A stretch of DNA of 64,000 bases from Bog-756 sp963741055 (GCA_963741055.1 CAVUGU010000010.1:151820-215819), one strand, 5' to 3'. Counted from the first letter of the stretch, positions 1 through 10,824 are shown. Numbers and translations: made by a program. Notes: a model not told the origin generated them from the letters alone.

Positions 1-452
1 CAGGGAGCTCTTCGTTCGAAGCATCAGCAGCACTTCAGCCTCCACGACGGGTCCTCCAAGCGCTACTAGCTACAGTTTCTGCTATCAGTCTCAATCAGGC
101 GCGTACAGGGCAGGACTAGCAGCCTTTTCCGTGACGTGAACTGGACCCGGACGTAGCCGGGGCGGGGTCACGCCAACATGAACGGGTGCTGATCCTCGCG
201 GGAGGGCGCTTGATCGACGGGAACCACCAAAAAATAGCTTCCTACTGGTATCTGGGACCGTCCGGCGGCGCTCGTAAATAGACGTGGGGCTCCGCTCACA
301 AACCCGCGCTCTTCAAATCTGACGACCGCGTCTTCGAATGCGCGGAGGGTCACGTCTTCGGGCCCAGATTTGCCCATGGGGCTCCAAGTTGGACCTGCCC
401 CGAGTGTGGCCGGGTCGGACGACCTGTCGGCTCGGGGTACGCACCGCTCGAT
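1..452. other. Left edge, no supported gene
   Basis: No reading frame here could be assigned to a family. A minus-strand frame at 168-377 (69 codons) and a plus-strand stop-free stretch from 282 into the acyltransferase, containing a CAEGH...CPECG pattern that resembles a zinc ribbon, are both open. Neither has a convincing start with a ribosome binding site, so neither is called. Confidence 0.4.
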
Positions 453-944
453 GTGCCATCATTCGCCCGTTCGGCGTTGCTGAACACTGTTGCTGCCAGC
501 CACCTAGTGCCCAGAGCAGCGCGTCGTTCGTTGTTGGTTGCGGCAGGTCTGACAATTGGTCAACATGGGTGGATTGGGCCGGGGTGTCGGTTCATCGGGA
601 TTGACGCCACACTCGGCGACCGCGTCCTACTCAATGCGGGAGTGTTTATAGACGCGAGTGCGCATGTTGAGATTGGTCCAAACTGTTGGATTGGTCCGCA
701 GGTGGTGATCCTGACAACGACACACGAAATCGGCTCGGCATCGAAACGGGCTGGAATGGAAATCCTTGAGCCAGTGACCGTCGAGGACGGTTGCTGGCTG
801 GGTGCCGGGGCCATTCTCCTTCCAGGGGTGAAGATCGGGCGTGGTTGCGTGGTGGGAGCTGGCGCAGTTGTTACAGACGATTGTCAGCCAAACGGCCTTT
901 ATGCCGGGGTCCCCGCTACCAGGAAGCGCGACCTAGGCGGCTAA
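453..944 (+). CDS. Hexapeptide-repeat sugar O-acyltransferase (WbbJ/maltose acetyltransferase type)
   Basis: Likely transfers an acetyl (or other acyl) group from CoA to a sugar hydroxyl, in keeping with the surrounding polysaccharide locus. The 163-residue product is a left-handed beta-helix enzyme. Imperfect hexapeptide turns (IGQHGW, IGPGCR, IGPNCW, IGRGCV) run from about residue 35 to 150, a TTTHEIG segment carries the probable catalytic histidine, and the C-terminal GLYAGVPA motif is typical of the family. Length is normal. Start is GTG at 453; an ATG two bases upstream is in another frame. It stands alone, with about 740 bp before the next gene, which lies on the other strand. Substrate cannot be read from the sequence. 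Confidence 0.85.
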   Translation: MPSFARSALLNTVAASHLVPRAARRSLLVAAGLTIGQHGWIGPGCRFIGIDATLGDRVLLNAGVFIDASAHVEIGPNCWIGPQVVILTTTHEIGSASKRAGMEILEPVTVEDGCWLGAGAILLPGVKIGRGCVVGAGAVVTDDCQPNGLYAGVPATRKRDLGG

Positions 945-1681
945 CGAACCTCAAGTAGCCAGAGGCACGGCAGCTCGGCAGTGGGCTACACGGGTTCGTC
1001 TCGTATCCCGACAGCTTGGGGCTCTCACTACTAACTTCCTGGCCCTCGAAGGAAATGGGCCCCTTTCAGGGTCCAGACGTTGCCACTACGGGGAGGTCTG
1101 GGCATCCCAGATCGCAGTTATACAGGCGGCACTTAGGGAAGTCGAGAAGGCTGACGGACATCTCCGAGAGGTGAGGGAGGTCGCCCGCCTGCCTCCCATG
1201 CTACGCGTTCACTCGGCTACTCCTCGTGAGCCAACTATGCCCTGATTAATGGAACAGGTTCCCTACCTGGGGATCAGTTGAGAGTCATCTGAGGATCACT
1301 TGGGGACAAACTGTCGACAACGCATGGCGCTGCGCGCGCACGCACGCGCTAGCGTCATTGTTCTCGCATGTTCACGGGGTTGGACTCGGCGGACACGCGG
1401 GTAAGGGACGCGGTGGGAAGCCCTGCTGTTTTCGCCCGAGGGCTTCCTACTTGCGTTCCATCTGTTGTTGAGATCGGCCCCTCATCGCGTTCCCGACTTT
1501 ACCCACCCGTAAACGGATTTGCGTGGATCATCCGTCTTTCGCGCTGTGGTAGTGGCACAGCGACTGACTACTCCCCCTTGTCACTCGAAAGCTGCGCGGC
1601 TCCCGGGCGGGGACGATAGCAGCGACGCTTTCGTGTCGAACTGATTCGCGTCGTTGCACTCAAGTTTTGGCGTCGGGTCTG
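945..1681. other. Intergenic region, no gene recognised
   Basis: About 740 bp between the acyltransferase and the 3' end of beta-helix copy A, whose genes converge. An 83-codon frame at 1368-1619 has no recognisable features. The stretch is less biased in third-position composition than its neighbours, and no clear hairpin plus T-tract terminator was seen. Confidence 0.4.
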
Positions 1682-4600
1682 TCACGACGTTCGGTACGAC
1701 GTTTCGACCGCCCCGACGATGTTCGAGACGTTGACGTTCAAGCCCGGCAGTGAACCCAAGTAACTCGCGTCACCAAAGGTGAAGACGCCGCCGTCCGAAC
1801 CGATGAGCCAGTACCCGTCACGGTCTTTCGTCGGCACGAGTCCCATGATCGGTTCGGCGGGCGTGACGTCGAAGGCCGGGAGCGAAGAGTAGAACCGTGC
1901 GTCGCCGAACGCGGATACGCCGCCGTCCGTCGTGGCAATCCAATAGCCCTGACCGTTGTCGGTGGCGACGATGTCCGACACCGGGGCGCCGACGGCGGTG
2001 ATCGACCCCGCGTAGGTCGCGTCCCCGAAGGCGTACACCGTGCCGTCAGAGCCCACCAGCCAGTAGCCGTCTCCCGACGGAGTCACGGCAACCCCCACGA
2101 CATCGGAAGTGGTGACCCCCCATGCCGGAAGTGATCCCTCGAACTGTGCGTCGCCGAACGCGTAGACGCCACCGTGGCGATCGACGAGCAGGTAGCCCTG
2201 GCCGTCCACCGTGGAAGCGATGGCGCTGACGTCATCGATGGGAATGCCCAATCCGGGAAGCGAACCCAAGAAGGGCGCGTCGCCGAAGGCGAACACCCCG
2301 CCGTCGGCGCCGACGAGGAAGTAGCCCCGATCGTTCGGCGATCCGACCATCCCCACGATGTCGTTCACCTTCACGCCTATCCCCGGAAGCGAGCCGTAGA
2401 AGCCGCCGGACTGTCCCTCGGGGAAGACGAAGACGCCGCCGTCCTGTCCGACCAAGTCGTAGCCCCTCGAAACCTGCGACGCCGGAGATGGAGGCGTCGG
2501 TTCGCTCGTCGTGGTGGTCGTGGTCGGTGGTTCGGTCGTCGTCGTTGACGCGGTTCGGTCGTCGTGGTGGTCGGCGGTTCGGTCGTCGTCGGTGGTCGGT
2601 CGGTTCCGTGGTCGTCGTCGGTCGGCGGCGGCTGGTCGTCGTCGTGGTGGTCGGCGGCGGCGGCTGGTCGTCGTGGTGGTGGTCGGCGGCGGGCTGGTCG
2701 TCGTCGTGGTGGTCGGCGGCGGGCTGGTCGTGGTGGTCGTCGTCGGCGGCGGGCTGGTGGTCGTGGTGGTGGTCGGCGGCGGGCTGGTCGTCGTGGTGGT
2801 GGTCGGCGGCGGGCTGGTCGGCGAGCAGGCGCTGGAGCTGAAGGTGCTCCCCGAATCCTGTCCGTTGAAGGTGTCGCCGGAGGCGGCGGCGTTGGCTTCG
2901 CCCGAGGTCCACTGGCTCTGGTTCATGGTGTTGCCCTGGGCGAATCCGACGAACTGCCAGGAGCGCCCCCGCCGGCGCAGTACTCGTTGTTGGCAAAGAG
3001 GTCGTTCTGATGGTTGGAGATGTTGTTGGGCACCGTGTAGCCGCCGTAGGGGTAGGAGGCCCCCGAAGGCCACCCCCCGTTGTGGGTCGAGGACGGGCGT
3101 GGTGCCCGGTTCACTGAACAGGCCGTTGTAGCCGCACATGTTCGAGCTGACGCAGTCGGCACCGATGTCGCTCGGCGTGAAGTCGAACAGGTTGTTGCTC
3201 ACCGAGATGTTCTGCGCCTTCCACCGGCAGTTGTCGACGTAGTCCGGAGTGTTGGTGGTCTTCCCGTTCGGGATGTTGGAGGCGCACGACGACAAGGTGT
3301 AGGTGCTCGGTGCGACGAGGGTGCAGTAGGCGTCGTTGGTGATGCCACAGGCACGGTTCGAGTTCTCGTAGATGGCCACGCCGCCCCAGTTGTCCACGAA
3401 GGCGTTGCTCGAGATGCTGAACGAGGCGCCGTAGGCGCCCGACACCCGGCTGTCGCTGCCGGACTCGGAGATGTAGATGGCCCGGGTCGGGGAACCCACC
3501 GAGCGCCGGGGAGGGTCCCTGGCCCCACGCGTTGTCGACGAAGCCGTTGTCGGTGATCGACGCGTTGTAGCTGACCTCGTACATGATGCCCTCGGCCCAG
3601 TTGTTGGCGATGTAGTTGCCCGAGATGTTGAACCCGGAGTTGTCGGTGTCCGCCCAGATCCCGACGAACGCCGTTGTCGTGGACCCAGTTGTTGGTCACC
3701 GTGCCCCCGGCGGTGTCCCAGAACTTCCCACCGCCCGAGCAGCCACAGGTCACCTGCGGGTCGGCGATCGTCCCGGTCGGGTCGCTGGTCGTCGCAACGT
3801 TCCCCGTGGTCACGTCGAAGGTGAACTCGGTGCTCGAGTGGACCGCCGCGATCGTCCAGGTGCCGTTCAGCGCGGAGTCGGAGAGGTTGGTGCACCAGGA
3901 GAAGGTGCAGCCTCCCGTGGCTCCCAGAATGATCCTGCCGCCGGGATGCAGGTTGACCGGGGCCTTGGTGTCGATCGTGGCCACGTTGCCGGTCACCGAA
4001 TAGGACTTGAGGTAGGCCCCCTGGTCGTAGGTCCCGTTGGTGTCGTTCTTGCTGATCTCGTTGCCGGTGAGCGTGACGTTCGACGCTCCACCGAAGCTGC
4101 TGAAGCCGTACTCGTCGTTTGCCGCGAGGCAGTTGTGCGAAACGACGTCGTTGGAACCAATGCCCACTCCCGCTCCGCCGTTGTTGGCGATCGTGTTGTA
4201 CTCGATGGTCCAACCGGCACCCCCGTCGTGGTTGACGACCATCTGCCCGTTGGGAGCAATGAAGTTCTCGATGGTCAGGTGCTCGATGGTCACGCCGGTC
4301 GCGGTGCCGTCGAACGCCGACTGGTTGATCCCCTCGCCGTTCAGGATGGCCCCCGGAGCCCCGATGAAGGTGTCCCCGTTCTGCGGTTGGAACTGGCTGA
4401 ACTGCGAGCTCCCGAGCGTGTGGGTCCCCGACGCCAGGTAGTAGGTCTTGCTAGGGCTCAGTTCATACGAGAACGTCACGCCCGAGTTGTTACCGGCCGG
4501 AATCGTCACCGCTCCTGCGGGTGCCGACGACGGGCCGGCGAGCGCCGAAGAGTCCGCGCCACCGCTGCAGAGCTGGGTGCCGGCCGGGGGGGACGTGGGG

Positions 4601-4731
4601 GCGGTGACATTGGCCTCGGCGATCACCCCCGAGAAGGCAACGGCGACGCCCGCCAACACCGTGGTACAGACGACGAACGCCAGAAGCAGCTTGCGGGGCC
4701 TCCGTCCGAAACCTGCCCGTGTCTCACGCAT
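1682..4731 (-). pseudogene. Secreted parallel beta-helix protein, copy A (frameshifted), with Pro/Thr linker and C-terminal repeat domain
   Basis: N-terminal membrane/signal segment after MRETRAGFGRRPRK, then about 570 residues of right-handed beta-helix (pectate-lyase/NosD-like; phrases such as TIEHLTIENF and NVTLTGNEISKND). A Pro/Thr linker follows, then about six repeats of the GYFLVGADGGVFAFGDA type with GSLPGLG loops. Alignment with copies B and C shows single-base insertions near 3669, 3477 and 3093, a deletion near 2964, and two more shifts in the linker around 2590-2670. The shifts partly compensate, so both ends remain in expected frames. The helix is nearly identical to copies B and C, but the C-terminal repeats differ from those of B. 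It may bind or cleave extracellular glycan; no catalytic residue is assignable. Either a true pseudogene or a gene with sequencing indels. Confidence 0.75.
2505..2822 (-). repeat. 30-bp tandem repeats encoding SPPPTTTTTT linker (copy A)
   Basis: Read on the minus strand, the segment encodes repeated Ser-Pro-Pro-Pro-Thr(6) decapeptides, about five clean units next to the beta-helix, then degenerate Thr/Pro-rich sequence before the C-terminal repeats. Two frame changes lie inside it. Such low-complexity GC-rich DNA is prone to slippage and to sequencing error. Confidence 0.85.
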
Positions 4732-5449
4732 GATCGGACGCTCCGATCGACGTCACCGGACATCACGCCATCCAGCTGTCTCGTACTGCCCACTCGTTCT
4801 CGTCGGCTCAAGTGATTCCCCTCTCGCACCAAGTGCCATCGAGACCAACCTCCTTGAGGTAGAGCTCGAATAGGCCACCACGGGCGACACCTCTGTTTGT
4901 TGACCGGCCACATCTCCAAGGGATGCTGGGATCGGACGTTGTCCCCGGTTCTGTTGATGCAAAGCGGTGGTCCCCGGGCTGAGACCTGCCAACTGGCAGG
5001 GCCCGGACTTCCACGGGGATGCCAGAAAACAATCCCGATATGAACGGGTTCACCGCCACGCAGAGGGTAGCGGCTCTGAGGTTGGCAGGTGCGGAGGGGG
5101 CGGCGACGGTGGCGAACCTGGCGGTCGAGGTGGCCGTGGCCTGGCTCGACTGCGGTGACGTCGTTCAAATACCCCGTTGACCTCGTCCTTCGACGATCAG
5201 GTTTGTTGGGACGGGCCAGGTGACGAAGGTCGAGTTCTGGGAGATATTGCAGCATTGCTGCCAATACCTGTCGGTGCCTGTCCCCCGTGCTTCGCGCGAG
5301 TCAGCGCGAAACTGCATCGTGGGCATGCCGACTTCGAAACGAGCCGGACCCACTTGGGGGCTAGGTCACGCGCCCGAAGGTGTGGCGACCGTCTCGTTAC
5401 GGATCGGAGGGTGCACGGCCACAGATTCGCCCATTGAGCGCGCGGGCGA
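4732..5449. other. Intergenic region between beta-helix copies A and B
   Basis: About 720 bp upstream of copy A. Open frames here lack family features and recognisable starts. It presumably holds the promoter of copy A, but no confident -35/-10 pair was found. Confidence 0.4.
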
Positions 5450-5559
5450 TCAGGAGATTGCGATCGCCGCGTAAGTCAGCTGATCGTTGCTCGCCGAGCC
5501 GAGGTAGTCCGCGTCCCCGAAGGCGAACACACCGCCGTCCGATGCGACGAGCCAGTAGC

Positions 5560-6075
5560 CGGCGCCGTCGGCCGTGGACTGCACGCCGGTGATGGGCTTG
5601 TTGAGCACCAGCGAACCCGTCGATCCGTGGAAACCGGCGTTGCCGAAAGCGAAGATGCCCCCGTCCGAGGCCGCGAGCCAATAGCCCTTCCCATTCGACG
5701 TGGTCGCTATCCCGACGACCGGATTGTTGAGGGTGAGCGACCCGGTCGAGCCGTAGAAGCCCGCGTCGCCGAAGCTGAAGACTCCGCCGTCGGATGCGAC
5801 CAGCCAGTAACCCTTCCCGTTCGGGGTGGTCGCCATCCCGACGATCGGCTTGTTGAGGGTGAGCGCCCCGGTCGAGCCGTAGAAGCCCGCGTCGCCGAAG
5901 CTGAAGACTCCGCCGTCAGATGCGACCAGCCAGTAACCCTTCCCGTTCGGGGTCGTCGCCATCCCGACGATCGGCTTGTTGAGGGTGAGCGCCCCGGTCG
6001 AGCCGTAGAAGCCGGCGTTACCGAAGGTGAAGACGCCGCCGAGGCTCGAGACCATTCGGTATCCCTTCCCGTCAG
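5560..6075 (-). repeat. 126-bp tandem repeats encoding GYWLVxSDGGVFxFGDA units
   Basis: Consecutive 126-bp units (42 codons) are nearly identical at the DNA level in the middle of the array. The CCCGTTCGGGG block recurs at 5816 and 5942, exactly 126 bp apart. Outer units are more diverged. The array forms the C-terminal domain of beta-helix copy B. Confidence 0.85.
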
Positions 6076-6254
6076 GGGTGGCCACCTGGTCGACGATCGG
6101 CGCGTTCGAACTCATGCTGATCGCCGAGCCGTAGTCCGCTACCGCACCGAAGGAGTAGAGGCTCCCACTGCTCGTGGTCAGCCAATAGCCCTGTGGCTTC
6201 CTTTGCTTCGCCGGCGAGTTGCCGCCGTGCCCGGGAGAAGTTCTGCCCGGCTGA

Positions 6255-6662
6255 GTGGTGGTCGTGGTGGTGCGTCGGCGGCGGATCAGTCGTCGTGGTG
6301 GTGGTCGGCGGAGGATCGGTCGTCGTGGTGGTGGTCGGCGGAGGATCGGTCGTCGTCGTAGTGGTCGGCGGAGGATCGGTCGTCGTCGTGGTGGTCGTCG
6401 GCGGCGGCGGGCTGGTCGTCGTGGTGGTCGGCGGCGGCGGGTCGGTCGTCGTCGTGGTGGTCGGCGGCGGCGGCTGGTCGTCGTCGTGGTGGTCGGCGGC
6501 GGGCTGGTCGTCGTGGTGGTGGTCGGCGGCGGGCTGGTCGTCGTGGTCGTGGTCGGCGGCGGGCTGGTCGTCGTGGTCGTCGTCGGCGGCGGGCTGGTCG
6601 TCGTGGTGGTGGTCGGCGGCGGGCTGGTCGTCGTGGTGGTGGTCGGCGGCGGGCTGGTCGGC
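6255..6662 (-). repeat. 30-bp tandem repeats encoding Pro/Thr linker (copy B)
   Basis: About twelve units of Pro-Pro-Pro-Thr(6) with Ser or Asp between them; a Ser-type block is followed by an Asp-type block. A frame change falls between the two blocks (about 6470) and is reversed near 6270, so both flanking domains stay in one frame. Longer than the linker of copy A. Confidence 0.8.
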
Positions 6663-8597
6663 GAGCAGGCGCTGGAGCTGAAGGTGCTCCCCGAATCCTG
6701 TCCGTTGAAGGTGTCGCCGGAGGCGGCGGCGTTGGCTTCGCCCGAGGTCCACTGGCTCTGATTCAGGGTGTTGCCCTGGGCGAATCCCACGAACTGCCAG
6801 GAGGCGCCCCCGCCGGCGCAGTACTCGTTGTTGGCAAAGAGGTTGTTCTGATGGTTGGAGATGTTGTTGGGCACCGTGTAGCCGCCGTAGGGGTAGGAGG
6901 CGCCCGAAGGCCAACCCCCGTTGTGGGTCGAGGACGGCGTGGTGCCCGGTTCACTGAACAGGCCGTTGTAGCCGCACATGTTCGAGCTGACGCAGTCGGC
7001 ACCGATGTCGCCCGGCGTGAAGTCGAACAGGTTGTTGCTCACCGAGATGTTCTGCGCCTTCCACCGGCAGTTGTCGACGTAGTCCGGAGTGTTGGTGGTC
7101 TTCCCGTTCGGGATGTTGGAGGCGCACGACGACAAGGTGTAGGTGCTCGGTGCGACGAGGGTGCAATCGACGTCGTTGGTGATGCCACAGGCACGGTTCG
7201 AGTTCTCGTAGATGGCCACGCCGCCCCAGTTGTCCACGAAGGCGTTGCTCGAGATGCTGAACGAGGCGCCGTAGGCGCCCGACACCCGGCTGTCGCTGCC
7301 GGACTCGGAGATGTAGAGGCCCGGGTCGGGGAACCCACCGAGCGCCGGGGAGGGTCCCTGGCCCCAGGCGTTGTCGACGAAGCCGTTGTCGGTGATCGAC
7401 GCGTTGTAGCTGACCTCGTACATGATGCCCTCGGCCCAGTTGTTGGCGATGTAGTTGCCCGAGATGTTGAACCCGGAGTTGTCGGTGTCCGCCCAGATCC
7501 CGACGAAGCCGTTGTCATGGACCCAGTTGTTGGTCACCGTGCCCCCGGCGGTGGCCCAGAACTTCCCACCGCCCGAGCAGCCACAGGTCACCTGCGGGTC
7601 GGCGATCGTCCCGGTCGGATCGCTGGTCGTCGCAACGTTCCCCGTGGTCACGTCGAAGGTGAACTCGGTGCTCGAGTGGACCGCCGCGATCGTCCAGGTG
7701 CCGTTCAGCGCGGAGTCGGAGAGGTTGGCGCACCAGGAGAAGGTGCAGCCTCCGGTGGCTCCGACGAATGATCCTGCCCCCGGGATGGAGGTTGACCGGG
7801 GCCTTGGTGTCGATCGTGGCCACGTTGCCGGTCACCGAATAGGACTTGAGGTAGGCCCCCTGGTCATAGGTCCCGTTGGTGTCGTTCTTGCTGATCTCGT
7901 TGCCGGTGAGCGTGACGTTCGACGCTCCACCGAAGCTGCTGAAGCCGTACTCGTCGTTGCCCGCGAGGCAGTTGTGCTCGACGACGTCGCCGGTCCCAAG
8001 GCCCACACCGGCCCCGCCGTTGTTGATCACCGTGTCGTACTCGATGGTCCAGTCGGCACCCGCCATCGTGGTTGACGACCATCTGCCCGTCGGGAGCAAC
8101 GAAGTTCTCGATGGTCAGGTACTCGATGGTCACGCCGGTCGAGGTGCCGTCGAACGCTGACTGGTTGACCCCCACCGTTCAGGATGGCTCCCGGAGCCCC
8201 GATGAAGGTGTCCCCGTTCTGCGGTTGGAACTGCCGTACGGTCGAGCGACCCGAACGTGTGGGTCCCGGCGCCGAAGTAGTAGGTCGTGTTCGACTGCAG
8301 CGCCCAGTTGTCGACGATTGGATCAGTCATCCCAGACGGAGTATGGTCGATCGTCAGCCGCAGGCACCGTGATTGCTCCGCTCGGTGCCGTCGAAGGACC
8401 CGTCAGCACGCCGAGGAGTCAGCGCCGCCGCTGCAGAGCTGGGTGCCGGCCGGAGGGGACGTGGGGGCGGTGACATTGGCCTCGGCAGCCACCCCCGAGA
8501 ACGCGACGGCGAAGCCCGCCAACACTGTGCTGCAGATGATGACCGCCAGAAGAAGCTTCCGGGGCCTCCGCCCGAAACCTGCCCCAACTTCGCGCAT

Positions 8598-8907
8598 GAC
8601 CGGTGCTCCGATTCGAGTCCACGGGACACGCTCCACGCCGCTGCCCCCCCTGCCTTGCCTTATGGTAACTCACTCTCTGCGTCTGGTCCATCACGCTACG
8701 TGTCTAATTCGGCAAGAGGTCGCAGCTCCAGGCACATATGCAGGCGAGCGCAGGCTCGGGATTTCATTGGAAAGAGGGGTGGCGACGCCGTTGCGTCCTG
8801 GGCGCCCCGGGTCTTCGGGCGTGCCTAGAAGACGCCGAGATCCCTGGGATCGCGCACCGCCGCGATCCGGCGGCCCGATCGAGACCGGACGGTCTCCGGT
8901 TCTCGAA
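8598..8907. other. Intergenic region between beta-helix copies B and C
   Basis: About 310 bp upstream of copy B and downstream of copy C. No gene, hairpin terminator or tRNA-like structure was recognised. Confidence 0.4.
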
Positions 8908-10824
8908 TCAGCGCTTTGGCGAGCAGGCGCTGGAGCTGAAGGTGCTCCCCGAATCCTGTCCGTTGAAGGTGTCGCCGGAGGCGGCGGCGTTGGCTTCGCC
9001 CGAGGTCCACTGGCTCTGGTTCAGGGTGTTGCCCTGGGCGAATCCCACGAACTGCCAGGATGCGCCCCCGCCGGCGCAGTACTCGTTGTTGGCAAAGAGG
9101 TTGTTCTGATGGTTGGAGATGTTGTTGGGCACCGTGTAGCCGCCGTAGGGGTAGGAGGCTCCCGAAGGCCACCCCCCGTTGTGGGTCGAGGAGGGCGTGG
9201 TGCCCGGTTCACTGAACAGGCCGTTGTAGCCGCACATGTTCGAGCTGACGCAGTCGGCACCGATGTCGCTCGGCGTGAAGTCGAACAGGTTGTTGCTCAC
9301 CGAGATGTTCTGCGCCTTCCACCGACAGTTGTCGACGTAGTCCGGAGTGTTGGTGGTCTTCCCGTTCGGGATGTTGGAGGCGCACGACGACAAGGTGTAG
9401 GTACTCGGTGCGATCAGGGTGCACATCGAGTCGTTGGTGATGCCACAGGCACGGTTCGAGTTCTCGTAGATGGCCACGCCACCCCAGTTGTCCACGAAGG
9501 CGTTGCTCGAGATGCTGAACGAGGCGCCGTAGGCGCCCGACACCCGGCTGTCGCTGCCGGACTCGGAGATGTAGAGGCCCGGGTCGGGGAACCCACCGAG
9601 CGCCGGGGAGGGTCCCTGGCCCCAGGCGTTGTCGACGAAGCCGTTGTCGGTGATCGAGGCGTTGTAGCTGACCTCGTAGATGATGCCCTCGGCCCAGTTG
9701 TTGGCGATGTAGTTGCCCGAGATGTTGAACCCGGAGTTGTCGGTGTCCGCCCAGATCCCGACGAAGCCGTTGTCATGGACCCAGTTGTTGGTCACCGTGC
9801 CCCCGGCGGTGGCCCAGAACTTCCCACCGCCCGAGCAGCCACAGGTCACCTGCGGGTCGGCGATCGTCCCGGTCGGATCGCTGGTCGTCGCCACGTTCCC
9901 GGTGGTCACGTCGAAGGTGAACTCGGTGCTCGAGTGGACCGCCGCGATCGTCCAGGTGCCGTTCAGCGCGGAGTCGGAGAGGTTGGCGCACCAGGAGAAG
10001 GTGCAGCCTCCGGTGGCTCCGACGATGATCGTGCCCCCGGCATGGAGGTTGACCGGGGCCTTGGTGTCGATCGTGGCCACGTTGCCGGTCACCGAATAGG
10101 ACTTGAGGTAGGCCCCCTGGTCATAGGTCCCGTTGGTGTCGTTCTTGCTGATCTCGTTGCCGGTGAGCGTGACGTTCGACGCGCCACCGAAGCTGCTGAA
10201 GCCGTACTCGTCGTTGCCCGAGAGGCAGTTGGACTCGACCACATCGCCGGTCCCGAGGCCCACACCGGCCCCGCCGTTGTTGATCACCGTGTCGTACTCG
10301 ACCGTCCAGTTGGCGCCGCCATCGTGGTTGACGACCATCTGACCGTCGGGTGCGACGAAGTTCTCGATGGTCAGGTACTCGATGGTCACGCCGGTCGAGG
10401 TGCCGTCGAACGCCGACTGGTTGATCCCCTCACCGTTCAGGATGGCTCCCGGAGCCCCGATGAAGGTGTCCCCGTTCTGCGGTTGGAACTGGCCGTACTG
10501 CGAGCTCCCGAGCGTGTGGGTCCCCGACGCCAGGTAGTAGGTCGTGTTGGGTCTGCTGGAGTCCGACTGGTTGTCGCCAGCCGCAAGCGTGACCGCTCCA
10601 GCCGGTGCCGACGAGGGACCAACCAGCGCCGAGGAGTCAGCGCCGCCGCTGCACAACTGGGTGCCGGCCGGAGGGGACGTGGGGGCGGTGACATTGACCT
10701 CGGACCGCGACCGCACACCCACCTCGCTCCGGGATGGTATGGCGATGAACGCGACCACACCGGCTACGACGACCGCGACGACGACAGCGACGGCCACGAC
10801 CACCCGCGGACCCCGCCCGCGCAC
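8908..10824 (-). CDS. Secreted parallel beta-helix protein, copy C (intact, no C-terminal repeat domain)
   Basis: A 638-residue protein with a basic start followed by a Val/Ala-rich membrane or signal segment at residues 8-27 and a right-handed beta-helix from about residue 45 to the end. Helix rungs are visible as repeated asparagine-rich turns (NWTVEYDTVINNGG, NVTLTGNEISKND, GFNISGNYIANNW). It ends with ACSPKR and a stop exactly where copies A and B enter their Pro/Thr linkers, so the tail has been lost or never acquired. Its first 45 residues differ from those of A and B, so the 5' end has also been exchanged. GTG start at 10824. Family members include polysaccharide lyases, epimerases and passive surface proteins. 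Next to an exopolysaccharide locus, glycan binding or cleavage is plausible but unproven. Confidence 0.85.
   Translation of the reverse strand: MRGRGPRVVVAVAVVVAVVVAGVVAFIAIPSRSEVGVRSRSEVNVTAPTSPPAGTQLCSGGADSSALVGPSSAPAGAVTLAAGDNQSDSSRPNTTYYLASGTHTLGSSQYGQFQPQNGDTFIGAPGAILNGEGINQSAFDGTSTGVTIEYLTIENFVAPDGQMVVNHDGGANWTVEYDTVINNGGAGVGLGTGDVVESNCLSGNDEYGFSSFGGASNVTLTGNEISKNDTNGTYDQGAYLKSYSVTGNVATIDTKAPVNLHAGGTIIVGATGGCTFSWCANLSDSALNGTWTIAAVHSSTEFTFDVTTGNVATTSDPTGTIADPQVTCGCSGGGKFWATAGGTVTNNWVHDNGFVGIWADTDNSGFNISGNYIANNWAEGIIYEVSYNASITDNGFVDNAWGQGPSPALGGFPDPGLYISESGSDSRVSGAYGASFSISSNAFVDNWGGVAIYENSNRACGITNDSMCTLIAPSTYTLSSCASNIPNGKTTNTPDYVDNCRWKAQNISVSNNLFDFTPSDIGADCVSSNMCGYNGLFSEPGTTPSSTHNGGWPSGASYPYGGYTVPNNISNHQNNLFANNEYCAGGGASWQFVGFAQGNTLNQSQWTSGEANAAASGDTFNGQDSGSTFSSSACSPKR

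Larger units (their letters stand above)
5450..8597 (-). pseudogene. Secreted parallel beta-helix protein, copy B (frameshifted), with Pro/Thr linker and six C-terminal repeats
   Basis: Same N-terminal segment as copy A (MREVGAGFGRRPRK at 8597) and the same beta-helix, then SPPPTTTTTT/DPPPTTTTTT linkers. The C-terminus has about six 42-residue repeats of the form KGYWLVASDGGVFSFGDAGF followed by YGSTGALTLNKPIVGM, different in sequence from the repeats in copy A. Disruptions against intact copy C are a one-base insertion near 7765, one near 8062, a two-base loss near 8170, a diverged patch at 8220-8420, and two compensating shifts in the linker. The 3' 2.2 kb reads through as one open frame. 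These repeats are common in secreted actinobacterial proteins and are probably propeller-like. Role likely at the cell surface; substrate unknown. Confidence 0.75.
2820..10700. repeat. Three direct copies of a ~1.8-kb beta-helix coding unit
   Basis: Near-identical DNA occurs at about 2820-4731, 6660-8597 and 8915-10700, all with the minus strand coding. Long blocks match base for base, for example the shared 3' edge starting with the ACSP codons and the block around the CGCSGGGKFW codons. Differences are scattered substitutions plus single-base indels in copies A and B. Copy B is more diverged at 8200-8420. The arrangement indicates recent tandem duplication or continuing gene conversion. Confidence 0.9.

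Noticed and set aside
168..377. 69-codon minus-strand frame at the left edge
   Set aside because: Amino-acid composition is plausible but there is no ribosome binding site, family match or context to support it.
282..452. Zinc-ribbon-like pattern (CAEGH...CPECG) continuous with the acyltransferase frame
   Set aside because: Could be an N-terminal extension, but no start codon precedes it in frame within the stop-free stretch and the acyltransferase is complete without it.
2488..3131. Plus-strand frames rich in VVVVVGGGL or GRRRGGRRR
   Set aside because: They are the reverse reading of the Pro/Thr linker repeats and do not resemble real proteins.
3616..4815. 399-codon plus-strand frame
   Set aside because: Antisense of beta-helix copy A; equivalent shadow frames occur opposite copies B and C.
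6255..6662. CRISPR-like array
   Set aside because: The 30-bp units are contiguous coding repeats without spacers, and no cas genes are present.
1682..10824. Transposon or integron as cause of the triplication
   Set aside because: No transposase, integrase, terminal inverted repeats or attC-like sites were seen; simple tandem duplication suffices.
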